DNA of 64,000 nucleotides from Solibacteraceae bacterium (GCA_021324015.1 JAJPJX010000177.1:16122-80121); one strand, 5' to 3'. Shown: positions 8,978 to 18,271, numbered from the stretch's first letter. The notes: generated from the sequence alone by a model not told the origin. Translations and numbers: made by a program.

Positions 8978-9372
8978 GCATTCCAGAAATCCTGCGCTCC
9001 GCGCGCACCATCGCCGTGGTGGGCCTGTCCAGCAAGCGATACCGCCCCAGTTACGGGGTCGCCGAGTACCTGCAACGCTCGGGCTACCGCATCATACCGG
9101 TAAACCCGCAGGAGACCGAGGTGCTGGGGGAGAAGGCCTGGCCGGCACTGGAATCCGTGCCGGAAGCGATCGATATCGTGGACATTTTCCGCCGCTCCGA
9201 GTCCGTGCCCGAGATCGTGGAAGCCGCCATCCGCGTAGGCGCCCGCGCCGTCTGGATGCAGGAAGGCGTGATCCACGAAGAAGCCGCGGCCCGCGCCCGC
9301 GCCGCTGGACTGGAGGTCGTCATGGACCGCTGCATCCTGAAAGAGCATCGCCGCCTGGCGCTCGAGCGCTAA
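8974..9372 (+). CDS. CoA-binding domain protein (YccU-like)
   Basis: Small cytoplasmic Rossmann-fold protein of 132 residues. It begins with the CoA-binding segment TIAVVGLSSKRYRPSYGVAEYL (residues about 11-32) and continues through RIIPVNPQETEVLGEKAW and the IDIVDIFRRSE stretch, matching the free-standing CoA_binding_2 family. The biochemical role of these proteins is not well established; binding of CoA or a nucleotide-like ligand is inferred from the fold. The ATG overlaps the rluB stop by four bases, so it is the last gene of the scpAB-rluB unit. Confidence 0.9.
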   Translation: MSIPEILRSARTIAVVGLSSKRYRPSYGVAEYLQRSGYRIIPVNPQETEVLGEKAWPALESVPEAIDIVDIFRRSESVPEIVEAAIRVGARAVWMQEGVIHEEAAARARAAGLEVVMDRCILKEHRRLALER

Positions 9373-9410
9373 CGCGGCCCTGCCCGCGCAGCTTTTCGGA
9401 CAGGAAACTC

Positions 9411-9439
9411 TTGAAGTCGGGCCCCGCGAGGCGTACGAT
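9411..9439 (+). promoter_or_regulatory. Candidate promoter for the ACT-domain gene
   Basis: TTGAAG (9411-9416) and TACGAT (9434-9439) are separated by exactly 17 nt in the 85-nt gap before the ACT gene. Each hexamer matches the sigma-70 consensus at 4 of 6 positions. GGAGG at 9446-9450 lies seven bases before the ATG. Transcription would start a few bases upstream of that site, leaving a very short leader. Support is sequence pattern only. Confidence 0.35.
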
Positions 9440-9457
9440 TTTCCCGGAGGAACCAAC

Positions 9458-9874
9458 ATGCCGGACGAAGTCAAACGCATTGACTACTACTACGTGGCCG
9501 TGCCGGACAAACCCGGTGAAGGCGCGCGCATCCTGGCGGCTTTGCGGGCGGCAGGCGTCAACCTGATCGGCGTCTCGGGGTTTCCGCACGGCGCCCGCCG
9601 GTCGCAACTGGACCTGATTCCCGAAGACAGCGCCGCCTTCGTGAAGGCGGCCCGGGCCGCGAAGTTGAAGCTGAGCGCCAAGAAGAGCGGGTTTCTGATC
9701 CAGGGCGAGGACCGGCCGGGCGCGGTGGCCGACCGGCTGGCCCAACTCGCCGAAGCCGGCGTCAACGTCACCTCGGCGCAGGTCTTTTGCGCCGGCACGG
9801 GCCGTTACGGCGGCATGCTGTGGGTCAAAGCGCCGGATCTGCGAAAGGCCGCCAAGGCCCTGGGCATCGGATAG
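9458..9874 (+). CDS. ACT-domain protein
   Basis: Protein of 138 residues made of two beta-alpha-beta units that look like paired ACT domains: one starting at DYYYVAVPDKPGEGARILAA (residues about 9-28) and one at SGFLIQGEDRPGAVADRLAQ (about 77-96). ACT domains bind small ligands such as amino acids. No enzyme domain is attached, so this is a stand-alone ACT protein; what it regulates cannot be told from the neighbours. A strong ribosome-binding site (GGAGG, spacing 7) fixes the ATG. Confidence 0.85.
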   Translation: MPDEVKRIDYYYVAVPDKPGEGARILAALRAAGVNLIGVSGFPHGARRSQLDLIPEDSAAFVKAARAAKLKLSAKKSGFLIQGEDRPGAVADRLAQLAEAGVNVTSAQVFCAGTGRYGGMLWVKAPDLRKAAKALGIG

Positions 9875-9919
9875 CGGGTTCTTCCGATCTCATCCGCAGA
9901 CCGGGCTACACTACGGGAA

Positions 9920-11158
9920 GTGTCGACCGAAATCAGCGTGCCGGCCGCCGGCTTGACCGCCTCCGGGAGGAAACCGGCCAGCACCGTATTCCGCGTCCTG
10001 GCGGCCATCAGCTTCTGCCATCTGCTGAACGACATGCTTCAGTCGGTGATCCCGGCGGTGTATCCCATTCTGAAAACCGCCTACCGCCTGGACTTCGGGC
10101 AGATCGGGCTGATCACGCTGACTTCCCAGCTCACGGCATCTCTCCTGCAACCGATGGTGGGGCTCTACACGGATCACCGGCCCACGCCCTACTCCCTGCC
10201 CACCGGCATGACGTTCACGCTGGTTGGCCTGGTGCTACTTTCCATGGCGCCCAGCTTCGGCGCGATCCTGTTCGCCGTGGCTCTGGTGGGCATAGGCTCC
10301 TCGGTGTTCCACCCGGAATCCTCGCGCGTGGCGCGCATGGCTTCGGGCGGGCGGCATGGCCTCGCGCAATCCCTCTTTCAGGTCGGCGGCAACGCGGGGT
10401 CCTCGCTGGGGCCGCTGCTGGCGGCGTTTGTGGTGCTCCCCGCAGGACAGCGCAGCATCGCCTGGTTCGGGTTCGGCGCGCTGGTAGCGATTTTCGTGCT
10501 CCTGAAGGTGGGCGCGTGGTACAAGGCCCACCATCCGTCCACCGCCAGATCCAGCGCCGCCCGCGAGCCGGAGCACCATCTAACCAGGGGGAAAATCGCC
10601 GTGGCCATGTCCGTGCTGATCGCGCTGGTTTTCTCCAAGTACTTCTACCTGGCAAGCCTCATCAGCTATTACACCTTCTTCCTGATCAGCAAATTTCACG
10701 TGTCCGTGCGCAATGCCCAGGTCCACCTGTTCGTCTTTCTGATTTCGGTCGCGCTGGGCACCGTGGTGGGCGGCCCGGTGGGCGACCGCATCGGCCGCAA
10801 GTACGTGATCTGGTGGTCCATCTTAGGCGTGCTGCCTTTCACCCTGCTGCTGCCCTACGTCAGCCTGGCCTGGACGGGCGTTCTCAGCGTCATCATCGGC
10901 CTGGTGCTGTCCTCCGCGTTCTCCGCCATCCTGGTTTACGCGCAGGAACTGGTGCCGGGCAAAGTGGGCACCATTTCGGGGCTCTTTTTCGGGCTGGCGT
11001 TCGGCATGGGCGGCATCGGCGCGGCGCTGCTGGGAGAACTGGCGGATCGCACCAGCATCGACTTCGTGTACCGCGTCTGCTCCTTCCTGCCGGTGATCGG
11101 CCTGCTCACCGCCTTCCTGCCGAACCTGGAGCCGGCGGCCCGCCGCCGGCGCGCGTAA
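9920..11158 (+). CDS. fsr: MFS transporter, fosmidomycin-resistance (Fsr) type
   Basis: Twelve-helix major facilitator of 412 residues, closely resembling the Fsr group. Recognisable segments are FCHLLNDMLQSVIPAVYPIL (about residues 34-53), a LQPMVGLYTDHRP loop after TM2, the long conserved SSVFHPESSRVARMASGGRH (about 118-137) and AQSLFQVGGNAGSSLGPLLA. The family exports small drugs such as fosmidomycin in E. coli; the natural substrate here is unknown. It starts with GTG 45 nt after the ACT gene, with a GGGAAG-like site immediately upstream. It ends 27 nt before an unrecognised exported protein. Confidence 0.92.
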   Translation: MSTEISVPAAGLTASGRKPASTVFRVLAAISFCHLLNDMLQSVIPAVYPILKTAYRLDFGQIGLITLTSQLTASLLQPMVGLYTDHRPTPYSLPTGMTFTLVGLVLLSMAPSFGAILFAVALVGIGSSVFHPESSRVARMASGGRHGLAQSLFQVGGNAGSSLGPLLAAFVVLPAGQRSIAWFGFGALVAIFVLLKVGAWYKAHHPSTARSSAAREPEHHLTRGKIAVAMSVLIALVFSKYFYLASLISYYTFFLISKFHVSVRNAQVHLFVFLISVALGTVVGGPVGDRIGRKYVIWWSILGVLPFTLLLPYVSLAWTGVLSVIIGLVLSSAFSAILVYAQELVPGKVGTISGLFFGLAFGMGGIGAALLGELADRTSIDFVYRVCSFLPVIGLLTAFLPNLEPAARRRRA

Positions 11159-11185
11159 GATACAATAAGCAGCCGGTTTCGTGTC

Positions 11186-11953
11186 ATGCCCCGCGCGACG
11201 TTCGCCGCTCTGATCGCGCTGCTGGCGCTTCCCGCGGCCGGCGCGCCGCCCGCCGTCTGCGATGCGCAGCTTTCTCCGCCGCCGGGCGACCCCAACGGGT
11301 ACAAACTGCGCGGCGATCGCTGCGAAGGCGTGTACATCAAAGAGGTGGCCGGCAGCGCCAGCCTGGCGGTGGTCTCCCTGACGGAGTCTTTCGCCAATTT
11401 CGACCCCGCTTCCGCCGCGCCCCTGCGGGTCGAGTGGCAGGCTCCCGCCGGCTCCAGCCCGGTGCACCTGCGCGCGGTGGCGCTGCGCCGGCGCACCTAC
11501 TATCGGATGGACACCATCCGCCCCTCCGGTTCGGGATCTTATTCGTGGAATCCCGGCATCCTGGCGGCCCTGGGCTTGACCCGCGCAGACATCGGAGTGG
11601 TTGGCTGGGTGACGCGGCAGATCGGCCCGGAATCCCGTGACGTGTACCTCCCGTTGCGGATTGCGCAAGGGGGCGGGGAAGCGGGCGGCGAGTATCAACT
11701 GGTTCTTTATCCCGGCGCCGAGCTGTCCGAAGTCTATACCACCCTTTCGCCGGTAGATAGCCAGGGGCGCTCCGGAAGGCCGCTCTTCGAAGGAAAACCG
11801 CTGGGCTACGGGTATTATCCGGCCGAGCGCGGGGTCCCGGTGCCCGTTTCCGGCCTCAAGGGCGCGGGCCTGTACCTGTTTGAGATCGGAGCCACGCTGC
11901 GGGACGGCGCGCCTTCGACCTCCCAGTTGTGGTTCTTCCACTCCGGGAAGTGA
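11186..11953 (+). CDS. Exported protein of unknown function
   Basis: Not recognised. The 255-residue product begins with a clear Sec signal peptide (MPRATFAALIALLALPAAGA, cleavage around residue 20). The mature part is mostly beta-rich with aromatic residues and two cysteines near the start (VCDAQ and DRCEG) that could form a disulfide, and no membrane segment. A TACAAT box at 11161-11166 sits 20 nt before the ATG, but no -35 is evident. It is followed after 5 nt by a membrane-anchored protein, and the pair probably acts together at the cell envelope. Whether they are functionally linked to the preceding MFS gene is open. Confidence 0.8.
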   Translation: MPRATFAALIALLALPAAGAPPAVCDAQLSPPPGDPNGYKLRGDRCEGVYIKEVAGSASLAVVSLTESFANFDPASAAPLRVEWQAPAGSSPVHLRAVALRRRTYYRMDTIRPSGSGSYSWNPGILAALGLTRADIGVVGWVTRQIGPESRDVYLPLRIAQGGGEAGGEYQLVLYPGAELSEVYTTLSPVDSQGRSGRPLFEGKPLGYGYYPAERGVPVPVSGLKGAGLYLFEIGATLRDGAPSTSQLWFFHSGK

Positions 11954-11958
11954 CTGCC

Positions 11959-13089
11959 ATGGGCGGCAAGCCTCGGGAGAAATCCAAAGAGAATCCGGCC
12001 GCAGCGCTGCGGAAGCTTCTGCGGGCGCAGACCAGGGCCGCGCGCGAGGAAGCCCTGCGCAACGGCGGCCAGGTGCCAGCCGAGCAGGTTGAATCCCTGC
12101 GGCGTCTCCGCCAGTTGGCCGAGTTCAGCCGCGCGGTGGAGGCCCCCGAACGCCGGCGCTGGCCGATCCTGGCGATGCTGCTGGCCACGCTGGCGATCGC
12201 CAGCGTGCTCTTCTTCAGCCGCCTGCGCCGCACGGAGATCGAGATGGACGTGAACGTCTCGGAAGTGAGCTTCCGCCTCGGCCAGGCGCGCGTGATCTCC
12301 GATACGATGGGCGTCGCCTCGGTGGGTGCCTCCGGCTTCAAAAGCATCGAGGCGCCGGGCATGCCGGTGAGCGAAGGCAGCATGCTGATCCAGGCCGCGA
12401 AAGACGGAGACCGCTCCGGGCTGGTGAGCCTGGCCCCGATCGCGCTGCCCGCCTCCACCCGGGTCACGCTGGAGCGCGGCCGCGACGCGCGCCGGTTTCG
12501 CCTCTCGCTTGCCGGACCGGGCGCGGAACTGCGGTGCGACGCCATCGGGCCTGTCGAAATCGCCGCGGCCGGATCCCCGAAACAGCGCCTGAACCTACCC
12601 ATGCCGCGCGGGATCGCCCTGCGCACGGGCGCCGACGAGGCGGATCTCGAGATCACTCTGCCGGGCGCCGAGGCCGGCCGCTTCCTGGCGCAGATCCCCG
12701 CGGAAGAGATCTCCATGTTTCGCATCGACCAGCACGTCACCAGCGGACTGAGCATCGTGCACCGCGCCTCCACCATCCTGGGCGGCAGCATCTTTTTCGA
12801 ATCGCTGGATGGCTTGGAGCGCAAGCTGCGGCCCGCCGAAGGCCTGCGGTTCGCTTCGGCCCGGGGCGAGATCCGCAGCCTGGGCCTGGATGACCGCGGG
12901 ATTTCCTTCCGGTTCCACGGCGAGGTGGAAGGCATGAGCACGGGCGCCGGCGAGGACCGGCGCAGCCTCATGCCGACCTGGCTCGAGTGGCTGCGCGCCC
13001 GGCACGGCCTGCCGCTGCTGTGGGGCTCGGCCCTGTACCTGTTCACGCTGGCCACGGCCGCGCTGCGGTGGTGGGGAGTGCGGCTATAA
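11959..13089 (+). CDS. Membrane protein of unknown function with two terminal anchors
   Basis: Not recognised. From the ATG at 11959 the product is 376 residues. This start is preferred to the in-frame ATG at 11929, which would overlap the upstream gene by 25 nt, because GGGAAG lies eight bases upstream. The N-terminal 50 residues are charged and probably cytoplasmic (KENPAAALRKLLRAQTRAA). One membrane segment follows (RWPILAMLLATLAIASVLFF), then a large beta-rich periplasmic region of about 270 residues. A second membrane segment lies at the C-terminus (LPLLWGSALYLFTLATAALR). The layout suggests an envelope component working with the preceding exported protein. Confidence 0.8.
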   Translation: MGGKPREKSKENPAAALRKLLRAQTRAAREEALRNGGQVPAEQVESLRRLRQLAEFSRAVEAPERRRWPILAMLLATLAIASVLFFSRLRRTEIEMDVNVSEVSFRLGQARVISDTMGVASVGASGFKSIEAPGMPVSEGSMLIQAAKDGDRSGLVSLAPIALPASTRVTLERGRDARRFRLSLAGPGAELRCDAIGPVEIAAAGSPKQRLNLPMPRGIALRTGADEADLEITLPGAEAGRFLAQIPAEEISMFRIDQHVTSGLSIVHRASTILGGSIFFESLDGLERKLRPAEGLRFASARGEIRSLGLDDRGISFRFHGEVEGMSTGAGEDRRSLMPTWLEWLRARHGLPLLWGSALYLFTLATAALRWWGVRL

Positions 13090-13123
13090 AGCGGTTTTGG
13101 ATCAGGATGGCCTGTGTGTACAT

Positions 13124-13261
13124 GCTCCCTCCCGGTCGCGGCTCGGTTCCGCTGGCAAAAGTTGGGTGAGAACCCCGCGTGCCCGGATAATTTCCTGCCA
13201 CAAAAACGTCACAATGCTCGTGTTTGCACCATGAGACCGAGCCGCGACCGTGAGGGAGCGG
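13124..13261. repeat. Inverted pair of a dispersed GC-rich repeat
   Basis: The element CCGAGCCGCGACCGTGAGGG with trailing AGCGG is present on the plus strand at 13236-13261. A near-identical inverse copy (one mismatch in the core) lies at 13124-13148. The two face each other across about 87 nt in the 188-nt gap between the convergent unknown membrane gene and tadC. A third copy is at 37774-37798. This is the only content seen in the gap. Such dispersed extragenic elements are common in Acidobacteria; a bidirectional transcription-end role is possible. Confidence 0.75.
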
Positions 13262-13277
13262 TCTTTGCCTCCGACTG

Positions 13278-14207
13278 CTACCGCGCCCCACCCAAGATCT
13301 TCAGATCGTGCAGCACGCTCAGCAGGCCGGGCACCAGCGTGATCACGAACAGCACCGGCAGGATGAAGACCACGATGGGGAACAGCATCTTGATGCCGGC
13401 CTTGCCCACCGCAGCCTCGGCTCGCAGGCGGCGCCGGGTGCGCAGCGCGTCGGCATACACCTTCAGCGCCTGCGAGAGGCTGGTGCCGAAGCGCTCGCTC
13501 TGCACGATCATGGCCGCCAGCGACTTGATGTCTTCAATGCCCGTGCGGCGCACCAGTTGCTGAAAGGCCACCGTGCGTTCCTGGCCGGCGCGCACCTGCA
13601 TGACCACGGTGTAAAACTCGTTGGCCAGTTGCGGGTAGATGTACTGCATCTCCTCGCTCACCCGGGTCATGGCCTGGTCCAGCGCCAGGCCCGTGCCCAG
13701 CACGATGCCCAGCAGGTCCACGGTGTCCGGCAGGGCTTCCTGGAGCTTGCGGCGATAGCGCGCCACCATGCGGTGCAACACCATCCTGGGCAGCAGGTAG
13801 GCCAGGAGGAACACCGGCAGCAGGCCGATCAGCATGTCCCCGGGGCTTTTCTCGCGTTGCAGCCACACAGCGCCGGCAGCCAGCGCCAGCAGGAACAGCA
13901 GGTTACCCAGCGCGTACCACGCCACGGCGCGCTGGCTGCGGATGCCCGCCTGGTTCAGTTCCTTCTCCGCGTCGCGCAGCCAGCCCTCGGCCCCCGCCAG
14001 GCTTGCCACGTACAGGAATTTGTTGAAGAGGCCGCCGCCGCCTTTCCGCTTGGGCGAGCGCGCCGCTGTCACCATGGCGTGCGATTGCAGTTCCTCCAGC
14101 CGGTCGCCCAGCGGATCCTCCTGGTTCTGGAATAACTGCGCTCCGGACCACAGCAGCGCCGCCAGCGTCGCGAAAGCCAGGATGAAAAATACGAAGTCGC
14201 CCAACAT
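13278..14207 (-). CDS. tadC: Tad pilus inner-membrane platform protein TadC
   Basis: Type II secretion F-domain protein, 309 residues. It has membrane segments near residues 5-22 and 95-135, and two at the C-terminus (about 265-300). The T2SSF core is about residues 150-270 (RKLQEALPDTVDLLGIVLGT and the EMQYIYPQLANEFYTVVMQV region). With TadB it forms the inner-membrane platform of the Flp/Tad pilus. It is the last gene of the tad locus, four nt after tadB, and converges on a plus-strand gene across the repeat-containing gap. Confidence 0.93.
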   Translation of the reverse strand: MLGDFVFFILAFATLAALLWSGAQLFQNQEDPLGDRLEELQSHAMVTAARSPKRKGGGGLFNKFLYVASLAGAEGWLRDAEKELNQAGIRSQRAVAWYALGNLLFLLALAAGAVWLQREKSPGDMLIGLLPVFLLAYLLPRMVLHRMVARYRRKLQEALPDTVDLLGIVLGTGLALDQAMTRVSEEMQYIYPQLANEFYTVVMQVRAGQERTVAFQQLVRRTGIEDIKSLAAMIVQSERFGTSLSQALKVYADALRTRRRLRAEAAVGKAGIKMLFPIVVFILPVLFVITLVPGLLSVLHDLKILGGAR

Positions 14208-14211
14208 GCGT

Positions 14212-15180
14212 TCAGGCCTTGATATTGGCGATCTTGCGGATCACCAGGATGCCCACGATTTCCGAGATGATGGCATAGGTCAGGAACTTGCTGCCCACCG
14301 GGTCGGTGTACAGCAGCTTGATATACTCCGGCTTCAGAATCCAGAAGCCCAGCCCCACCACGAGCGGCATGGTGCACAGCAGCCCGGCGGAAAAGCGCTG
14401 CTGCGCGGTGTGGGCCTTGAGCTTGGCAGCCATGTTCAGGCGCTCGCGCACCAGAGTGGCCAGGTTCTCCAGCACGCTGACCATGTTGGCGCCGGTCTGG
14501 CGCTGCAGGATCAGGCCGGTGATGAAAAACTTGAGATCGATCAGGGGGACCCGTTTCCCCAGGTTGTGCAGGGTGGCCTCGATGGGCGAGCCTAGCGCCA
14601 GTTCCTCCATCACCTTGCGGAATTCCATGCGCACGGGCTCCAGCGTCTCCGCGGCGATGGTTTCCAGGCCGCTGTGGATGTTGTGCCCGGCGCGCATGGT
14701 GCGGGTAAACAGGTCAATGGCGTCCGGCAGGTTCTCCTCGAACTTGCGCAGCCGGCGCGCGCGCACCCGCAGGATGTAAACCAGCGGCAGCGCCGCGGCC
14801 GCCAGCGCCACCAGCAGCCGCAGCAGCAGCAGTTTCAGGCCGAACACCTCCAGCAGCAGAAACGTGCCCACCAGCAGCACCAGCATCAGCCCCAGCACAT
14901 CCGCGGCGCGGTACTTCAGGTCGGCTTGCGCGATGTATTCCTGCAAGCGGCGCAGCATCCCCAGCCACTCGACGAAATCCCCCAGAAATGCGAAGGTGCC
15001 GCGCTGCTCCGTGCGAATCAGCCCCGAGGGCGCCTGCGCGCGCGCCCGCACGCTGGCGCGCAACTCGCGCAGGCGGTGGGACAGCATCTGCTCGGCTTCC
15101 TGCTCCGGCACGCGCCAAACGTAGTATCCTGCGCCCAGATAGGCAGCCAGGAAGATGATGAAGGCCAGCAGGAAAAACAT
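14212..15180 (-). CDS. tadB: Tad pilus inner-membrane platform protein TadB
   Basis: Type II secretion F-domain protein, 322 residues, homologous to TadC but with the TadB-type layout. It has an N-terminal membrane segment (residues 2-22), a pair of segments at about 97-145, the cytoplasmic T2SSF domain (FEENLPDAIDLFTRTMRAGH onward, about 170-270) and C-terminal segments (about 280-320). It works with TadC and the CpaF ATPase to move pilin subunits. It sits between cpaF (4 nt upstream) and tadC (4 nt downstream), the standard order. Confidence 0.93.
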   Translation of the reverse strand: MFFLLAFIIFLAAYLGAGYYVWRVPEQEAEQMLSHRLRELRASVRARAQAPSGLIRTEQRGTFAFLGDFVEWLGMLRRLQEYIAQADLKYRAADVLGLMLVLLVGTFLLLEVFGLKLLLLRLLVALAAAALPLVYILRVRARRLRKFEENLPDAIDLFTRTMRAGHNIHSGLETIAAETLEPVRMEFRKVMEELALGSPIEATLHNLGKRVPLIDLKFFITGLILQRQTGANMVSVLENLATLVRERLNMAAKLKAHTAQQRFSAGLLCTMPLVVGLGFWILKPEYIKLLYTDPVGSKFLTYAIISEIVGILVIRKIANIKA

Positions 15181-15184
15181 CCCC

Positions 15185-16501
15185 TCACTTCTCCTTCACT
15201 TCGTGCAGCTCCTGGAAGACGGACTGTGAGAGATGGATGCCATAGGCTTTCAGCCGCTCCAGGCACAGCGGGCGCGCGCCGGTCGCGCGGAAGCGGCCCA
15301 GCACCCGGCCGCGCGGGCTGATGCCGGTGCGCTCGAACTCGAAAATGTCCTGCATCTCCACCTGGTCGTGCGTGCAGCCGGCCACCTCGCCGATGCCCGT
15401 CACCTTGCGCGTGCCGTCGCTCAGGCGCGCGCAGTGCACCACGATGTTGATGGCCGAGGCGAGCTGCTGGCGGATCACCTTGTCCGGCACGTGCTGGCTG
15501 GCCATCATCACCATGGTCTCGAGGCGCGAAAAGGCGTCCCGCGGCGAGTTGGCGTGCACCGTGGTCATGGAGCCGTCGTGACCCGTATTCATGGCCTGCA
15601 GCATGTCCAACGCCTCGGCGCCGCGCGATTCGCCCACGATGATGCGGTCCGGGCGCATACGCAGGGAGTTGATCACCAGGTCGCGCTGGCTGACGGCTCC
15701 CGCGCCTTCGATGTTCATCGGGCGGGTCTCCAGGCGCACCACGTGGCCCTGCTGGAGTTGCAGCTCGGCGGTGTCTTCAATGGTGACGATGCGCTCCTCT
15801 TCCGGGATGAAGCGGGAGAGCGTGTTCAGCATGGTGGTTTTGCCGGAGCCCGAACCGCCGGAGATGACGACGTTCAGGCGGGCCTCCACGCAGCCGCTCA
15901 GAAAATCCAGCATGCCCGTGGTGAAAGTCTCGTTCTTCAGCAGATCTTCCGTGGAGAGCACCTTCTTGCCGTACCGACGGATGGACATCACCGGCCCGAT
16001 CAGCGAGAGGGGCGGAATCACCGCGCAGACGCGCGACCCGTCCGCCAGGCGCGCGTCCACGATGGGCGAAGAATCGTCGATGCGCCGGCCCACCGCGGAG
16101 ACAATGCGCTCGATGATCATGCGCACGTGTGCCTGGTCCTTGAAGCGCACGTTGGTCTCCACCAGCCGCCCCAGCCGCTCCACGTACACGTTGTCGAAGC
16201 CGTTGACCAGGATGTCGCTGACGGTGGGATCCTTGAGCAGCGGCTCGAGCGGGCCCAGCCCGAAGACCTCGTCCAGAATCTCCTCGATCAGGCGCTCGCG
16301 CTCGGCCAGCGTCATCGGCAGGCTTTCGTCGAGCACCAGCTTCTCGACCACCGTGCCGATCTGGCCGCGCATGCTCTCCTTGTTCAGCGACTTCAACTGC
16401 TCCGCCGTCAGGGAGCTGAGCAGCTTGTGATGCACCTGGCTCTTGAGTTCGAACCACCGCTCGGTCCCGCTGCCGGGCCGGACTAGCGTGCGGCTTCCCA
16501 T
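15185..16501 (-). CDS. cpaF: Tad secretion ATPase CpaF/TadA
   Basis: Cytoplasmic hexameric ATPase of the type II/IV secretion family that powers pilus assembly, 438 residues. Walker A is GGSGSGKTT with Lys at residue 221. Downstream are the Asp box ([15 protein letters not shown]), the Walker B region ([20 protein letters not shown]) and the His box ([20 protein letters not shown]). The N-terminal domain (about 1-130) carries the usual [16 protein letters not shown] segment. All catalytic elements are intact. It is located between cpaE and tadB in the tad operon. Confidence 0.97.
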   Translation of the reverse strand: MGSRTLVRPGSGTERWFELKSQVHHKLLSSLTAEQLKSLNKESMRGQIGTVVEKLVLDESLPMTLAERERLIEEILDEVFGLGPLEPLLKDPTVSDILVNGFDNVYVERLGRLVETNVRFKDQAHVRMIIERIVSAVGRRIDDSSPIVDARLADGSRVCAVIPPLSLIGPVMSIRRYGKKVLSTEDLLKNETFTTGMLDFLSGCVEARLNVVISGGSGSGKTTMLNTLSRFIPEEERIVTIEDTAELQLQQGHVVRLETRPMNIEGAGAVSQRDLVINSLRMRPDRIIVGESRGAEALDMLQAMNTGHDGSMTTVHANSPRDAFSRLETMVMMASQHVPDKVIRQQLASAINIVVHCARLSDGTRKVTGIGEVAGCTHDQVEMQDIFEFERTGISPRGRVLGRFRATGARPLCLERLKAYGIHLSQSVFQELHEVKEK

Positions 16502-16526
16502 GCTTCACCCTCTCGGAACGATTGTC

Positions 16527-17732
16527 TCATGCCGTTTTGCCCGCCACGGCGAGCTGGCCGGAGGCGCCCGCCTTCCCCTTAGCTCCGGTGGCTTTATCCA
16601 CGAAAGCGCGGAAAAGCCGGTCCATCTCCCCGGCCGCGTCCCGCTGCGCTACGAACGGCCGCGCCCGGTTGATGCCGCTCAGCACCACCGGAGAGTTGGG
16701 AATCCCGTAAAACACCTGCTGGTTGAGCGTCTGCTGGATCTGCTCCAGGCTGGCATGATGCGCGTTTGCTTTCTTGGAGTACTGGTTGACCACCACCCGG
16801 ATCTGGTCCTGGCTGAATCCCATGCGCATGAGGAACGCGATGTACCGCTGGGCGTTGCGCACCGCCGGGAATTCCTGGTTGATCACCAGGAAGACGGCGG
16901 CCGACACCTGGCAGGCCGCCATCACCACTTCGTCGGAGATAGCTTTGCCGCCGTCGATGACAATGGCGTCGTACTTCTCCACCAGGAAGGTGGCGAACTC
17001 CCGGAACATGTGCTCGGTGAACATGCCGCGCTGCTCCAGGGCGTCCGGGGGACCCACCAGGAAGAAGCCCAGCGGATCGCGCGTCACGAAGCCCTCGAAC
17101 AGCGCCTGGTCCATGCGGTTCAGGTTCTCGGCCACTTCCATGAGGGTGTACTGCGGCGCGGCGCCCAGTTGCATGGACACGTCGTTGCCGATCCAGTCCA
17201 GGTCGATCATCACGGTGGAGAGCTTGCGCTGCGCCAGCACCGAGGCGAAGTTCACCGCCAGGGTGGTCGTGCCCACGCCGCCCTTGGTGCCCAGGAAGGT
17301 GTACACCTTCCCCAGCTTGCTCTCGCCCGCGCCGCCGCGCCGCGGGGCGCGTTCCAGCCGCCCCATGGCGTCCCGGAATTCGCTGCGCTTCAGCGGCTGC
17401 AGTAGGAATTCGTTGGCCCCCGCGCGCATACAGGCGATCACCGTCTCCCCGTCGGCGTGGAAATGCGAGGCGATCACGTAGAGGTCCGGCGCCGCCTGCT
17501 TGAGCCTCTCCAGCGCTTTGATGCCGGTCTCGGTGTCCGCCGAAAGATCCAGGATCAGGGCTGCCTGCGGATGGCGCTCCAGGTCCTGCAGTACCCGGAT
17601 GTACAGGTTGTTCGCGACCTCCTGGTATTCCGCCGCCACCTTGGAGTTAGGAATGTTCAGCAGGTTGTCCCGCACCATTTCCCGGAAATGCTCATCGGTG
17701 GAGGCCACCAGCAATACGCATGCGCTAGACAT
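16527..17732 (-). CDS. cpaE: Tad localisation protein CpaE/TadZ (ParA-like)
   Basis: Cytoplasmic protein of 401 residues with two parts: a receiver-like domain (about 1-120) and a MinD/ParA-type ATPase (about 135-380). The P-loop is KGGVGTTTLAVNFA, in which the Lys usual before the Thr pair is replaced; this deviation is characteristic of CpaE/TadZ rather than damage. An NQYSKK motif and the MIDLDWIGNDVSMQLG segment support the assignment. CpaE places the Tad machine at its cellular site. It begins 27 nt after the downstream TadE-like gene and ends 25 nt before cpaF. Confidence 0.93.
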   Translation of the reverse strand: MSSACVLLVASTDEHFREMVRDNLLNIPNSKVAAEYQEVANNLYIRVLQDLERHPQAALILDLSADTETGIKALERLKQAAPDLYVIASHFHADGETVIACMRAGANEFLLQPLKRSEFRDAMGRLERAPRRGGAGESKLGKVYTFLGTKGGVGTTTLAVNFASVLAQRKLSTVMIDLDWIGNDVSMQLGAAPQYTLMEVAENLNRMDQALFEGFVTRDPLGFFLVGPPDALEQRGMFTEHMFREFATFLVEKYDAIVIDGGKAISDEVVMAACQVSAAVFLVINQEFPAVRNAQRYIAFLMRMGFSQDQIRVVVNQYSKKANAHHASLEQIQQTLNQQVFYGIPNSPVVLSGINRARPFVAQRDAAGEMDRLFRAFVDKATGAKGKAGASGQLAVAGKTA

Positions 17733-17759
17733 AAAGGAAATCCTCGCTACCCGCCGCTC

Positions 17760-18269
17760 TCATGGCACGCAGTTCCCCGATTCGTCGCATCCCGTGCCCT
17801 CCATCGGCACGGTGGTCTGGAAACTCGGGATGGTCACCGGAGGAAGCCGGAAGAAACCCACGAAGCGTGTGAATTGATAATTGGCCACGCTCACCGTAAC
17901 CACGTCCGGCTCGCACCCTGTGGTGCAGTCTCCGGCGGCGCAGGTGAAGTCCACCAGTTGCCCGCTGTCCGGATCACGCGAGTAATATTGCACCACGATG
18001 CTGGCCTGCCCGGCGCTCTGGAATTGGTCCATGTCGATCATGAGGGGCACATGGCTCTGCATGTAGTTGATCACGTTGCTGCCATCGGATTCCCAGCAGT
18101 GCGTGGCGGCATAGCGCGCCCCATCGCGGGTGAAGTCCACCACGCTGTGCCACACCCACAGCATCTCGGCCACAAAGACCACCGAAAAGGTGAGCGGCAG
18201 CAGCACACCCGCGTATAGCAGACCGAACTCTACGGTTTCCTGGCCGGAAGTGTCCCGCCACAGCCGCAT
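17760..18269 (-). CDS. TadE-like pseudopilin
   Basis: Small pilin-like protein of 169 residues. The ATG at 18269 is chosen because the sequence then opens with MRLWRDTSGQETVEFGLLY, the processing-site pattern of TadE-family pseudopilins (a Gly followed five residues later by Glu). A hydrophobic stretch follows (about residues 15-40). The remaining periplasmic part contains four cysteines, one pair as CAAGDCTTGC. The gene starts 2 nt after the stop of the neighbouring TadE-like gene. Upstream in-frame codons would extend it into that gene and have no pilin-like sequence. Confidence 0.88.
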   Translation of the reverse strand: MRLWRDTSGQETVEFGLLYAGVLLPLTFSVVFVAEMLWVWHSVVDFTRDGARYAATHCWESDGSNVINYMQSHVPLMIDMDQFQSAGQASIVVQYYSRDPDSGQLVDFTCAAGDCTTGCEPDVVTVSVANYQFTRFVGFFRLPPVTIPSFQTTVPMEGTGCDESGNCVP

Positions 18270-18271
18270 GC

